A DNA stretch of 64,000 nt from Gemmatimonadota bacterium (GTDB lineage Bacteria > JAAXHH01): NCBI GenBank assembly GCA_026702745.1, contig JAPPBT010000101.1, positions 1-64,000 of the forward strand, in the 5' to 3' direction. This document shows positions 62,317 through 64,000 of the stretch, one piece after another. The position numbers and the translations under genes are program-made. How positions within the stretch are numbered: the first letter of the stretch is position 1; every line of letters starts with the position of its first letter. The notes under the pieces were generated by a model. It was not told the DNA's origin, made no database searches, and saw only the letters and a list, made by a program, of their open reading frames with translations.

Positions 62317-63864
62317 TCACATCTGCCCGCCCACGGGCACGTGGGGCTCTACGTACTCCACGATCAACTCGACCTGGTGCAGCACGCGGTCGCCGCCCAT
62401 TCCGGTGAATCGCTTATCCAGCACGACCTCGACTTCGTTTCTACCTTCGCGAACCAGATCGACCGGCAGATCGAAAGTGAACCAGAAGTGGGTCAGGATG
62501 CGTTCCGGAAGACCGCTTCTTGCGGCCGTGTAGGAGACGATGCCGCCGTAATGGTGTGTGCTATCCGACGGTGTGACCGTCTCGTCGTTGAACCGGAACG
62601 AGATCTCGTCCTCCGGACAGCAGTGCCCGATACGTACGCCAAGTTTCACGCCTTTGAGTTCGCCATCGTTCCGGGCGTCGGCCAGCCGATCTCCAACCAG
62701 GAATGGTACCCGGGCGGGCACCCCTTCTGCGAGATCCACGGGGAGATTGCGCTCGGAGGCGTGCGGTTCCGCGTCCGGTTCCCGGTGTGTCGGGAAATAG
62801 TGCTTCTTCTTCCTGAGGTGAATATCCGGATCGGCCATCTCGCGAAAGACCTGGTATTCGCGGTCGGTGTGCGGCCAGGGCAGGTCCGACAGGTACAGTC
62901 CGTCGGCACCCTTGGTGCGGTAGTTGGCCGCCGCAGCCCGGTACATCTCAATGGTCGGCAAATGGTGCCGGTCGTCGTAGGGCGACCTACCCAGCATGGG
63001 GTAGACCGGCGTCTTTGATCCTGCGGCCGCTTCGACCACCCAATCGACGGGCATCTCCTGGTCGAAGAGGAAGCTCTCGGTCCAGGGAACCACGATATCC
63101 AGGAGACCGTCCTCGAGCCAGGTGCGCACGTCCATGCCCAGGGCGAGATTCGCTTCCTCCGTAGCACGCACCCTTGCGGCCAGGCATAGCGACGCTCCGC
63201 GTGCCTTGCCGAGGCGATCGAGCAGCTGTCTGACCTCCCGCATGAAATCCGTAAGCACCGGCGCTTTCTCCCGTGCCTCCGACGGTTTGAAGAACACGCC
63301 CACGTAGGGATCGAACTCCAGCCCGTCCATGCCGTACCGGCCGCATACCTCCTCGATGACACCGAGCCGCTCCGAGCGCACGTCTTCGCGGGTGTAGTCC
63401 GCACAACCGGCGGCCCGGGGATAATCGGGATGGTTCTCGCCGATCATGATCTCCGGGTGATCCCGCTTGAGACGGCCCAGCATGTAGGGGTTGTCGTCGT
63501 CCGGCGAAGTGGGCTCGGTCATCCGCAGGCTGCCCAGGATGCGCCGCCCCTTCTCGTGCGCCCGTTCCACCGCGACGGCGAGCGGATCGATACCTGCCTC
63601 GAGCGCCAGATTCAGGTTCTTCGTCGCCCACCACCACATCATGCTCATGTTGTGCTCTTCGACGCCTTCTCCCCACTTCAGGCCGGCCTGGCTGCCATGG
63701 AGAAAGGTCTCTCCCGAACCCAGGCCGTAGACCAGGGTATCCACTTCGGTACCCAGGATCTCGTCCACGGGTTGCCGCCACTGGTGCAGGCTCATCGGCG
63801 GTTCGTGGCGGTAGATGCTGTAGTGACGGGCATCGTTATAGTGAATCAGCTTCGGTTTTCGCAT
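62317..63864 (-). CDS. Glycosidase-like TIM-barrel protein with C-terminal beta domain
   Basis: 515 residues from the ATG at 63864, preceded by GAGGAAGCC. The first 370 residues look like a (beta/alpha)8 barrel of the GH-A/GHL10 kind: TLVYGLGSGETFLHGSQAGL, YGMDGLEFDPYVGVFFKPSE, SLCLAARVRATEEANLALGM, WLEDGLLDIVVPWTESFLFD and GADGLYLSDLPWP, with acidic residues at strand ends. A beta-sandwich of about 120 residues follows (THFWFTFDLPVDLVREGRNE). No signal peptide is seen. Catalytic residues are not certain, so a non-hydrolytic role is possible. It may control or feed the downstream TPR/dioxygenase/permease run. Confidence 0.75.
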   Translation of the reverse strand: MRKPKLIHYNDARHYSIYRHEPPMSLHQWRQPVDEILGTEVDTLVYGLGSGETFLHGSQAGLKWGEGVEEHNMSMMWWWATKNLNLALEAGIDPLAVAVERAHEKGRRILGSLRMTEPTSPDDDNPYMLGRLKRDHPEIMIGENHPDYPRAAGCADYTREDVRSERLGVIEEVCGRYGMDGLEFDPYVGVFFKPSEAREKAPVLTDFMREVRQLLDRLGKARGASLCLAARVRATEEANLALGMDVRTWLEDGLLDIVVPWTESFLFDQEMPVDWVVEAAAGSKTPVYPMLGRSPYDDRHHLPTIEMYRAAAANYRTKGADGLYLSDLPWPHTDREYQVFREMADPDIHLRKKKHYFPTHREPDAEPHASERNLPVDLAEGVPARVPFLVGDRLADARNDGELKGVKLGVRIGHCCPEDEISFRFNDETVTPSDSTHHYGGIVSYTAARSGLPERILTHFWFTFDLPVDLVREGRNEVEVVLDKRFTGMGGDRVLHQVELIVEYVEPHVPVGGQM

Positions 63865-63937
63865 GGCTTCCTCGCCGGTGGTCGAACGGCTTCTTCGCCC
63901 TTCCGATCTCAAGTAGACAAAATTTCCGTCAGGATAT

Positions 63938-63951
63938 TGTACAATTGTACA
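63938..63951. promoter_or_regulatory. 14-bp perfect palindrome, possible operator
   Basis: TGTACAATTGTACA lies 74 bases upstream of the TIM-barrel gene's ATG. The sequence is fully symmetric, with a T before and a G after that do not pair. Such short TGTAC-type palindromes are usual binding sites for dimeric repressors (GntR or LacI type). It sits in A/T-rich sequence that could hold a promoter. No regulator gene is next to it in the window. Predicted by eye. Confidence 0.5.
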
Positions 63952-64000
63952 GTGCCCAAGCCTGCAAGGGACCCAGATTCGCAAGCGACCCAGGTCCGCA

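Overview
The window is 64 kb of high-GC, densely coded bacterial DNA. Signal peptides, a predicted outer-membrane barrel, an RND-type exporter and MacB/FtsX-type permeases point to a diderm. The family mix (DUF6785/DUF6784-type transporter, OPT-like transporter, repeated FtsX permeases, several phytanoyl-CoA dioxygenase-like enzymes, many stand-alone methyltransferases) resembles uncultured Latescibacterota / Poribacteria / Gemmatimonadota-type genomes. That placement is an inference from gene content; the window holds no rRNA or tRNA marker. I see no phage, IS element or CRISPR array.

Layout. (1) 1-798: start of an RND/MMPL-type exporter on the minus strand, cut by the window edge. (2) 1035-12997: a tight plus-strand run of six genes: a DUF6785-type transporter, a very large fusion of a degenerate M28-peptidase-like domain with an FtsX permease module, an amidohydrolase, an OPT-like transporter, a D-2-hydroxyacid dehydrogenase and an LDH2-type dehydrogenase. 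It is closed by a perfect 11-bp hairpin shared with a convergent DUF2911 gene. (3) 13953-21425: a histidine-utilisation cluster: RraA-like protein, HutU, HutH, HutI, HutF, then a creatininase-family amidohydrolase where a formylglutamate deformylase (HutG) would be expected. (4) 21450-25143: a minus-strand run of two methyltransferases, a GNAT, a cupin and a phytanoyl-CoA dioxygenase-like enzyme. (5) 25327-31221: Tat-exported class V aminotransferase, then a periplasmic binding protein, a Cache/HAMP sensor without an output domain, an OFA-type MFS transporter and a small beta-barrel protein.

(6) 31241-38518: accessory-looking region of small enzymes: HAD phosphatase, two related methyltransferases, HIT, VOC, GNAT, sulfotransferase, an ECF sigma factor carrying a large unknown C-terminal domain, and a two-helix membrane protein with an EEGR repeat. 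(7) 38567-40971: an FtsX-type permease broken by one frameshift. (8) 41092-47657: glycan-related genes: a heparinase-like/LamG-like protein facing an alpha/beta hydrolase, a NodB-type deacetylase, an isochorismatase-like protein and a DegT aminotransferase. (9) 47685-50592: small housekeeping or repair-type enzymes (tRNA-binding domain, GNAT, Nudix, phosphoribosyltransferase, MBL fold). (10) 50612-60481: four intact tandem paralogues of the ~800-residue permease. They are preceded in the same direction by a dioxygenase, a TPR protein and a glycosidase-like TIM-barrel protein whose upstream region has a 14-bp palindrome.

Themes: uptake and breakdown of amino acids or small amides (regions 2 and 3), solute sensing and transport (5), glycan modification (8 and the window end), and an expanded family of macrolide-exporter-like permeases with no ATPase gene in the window (7 and 10).
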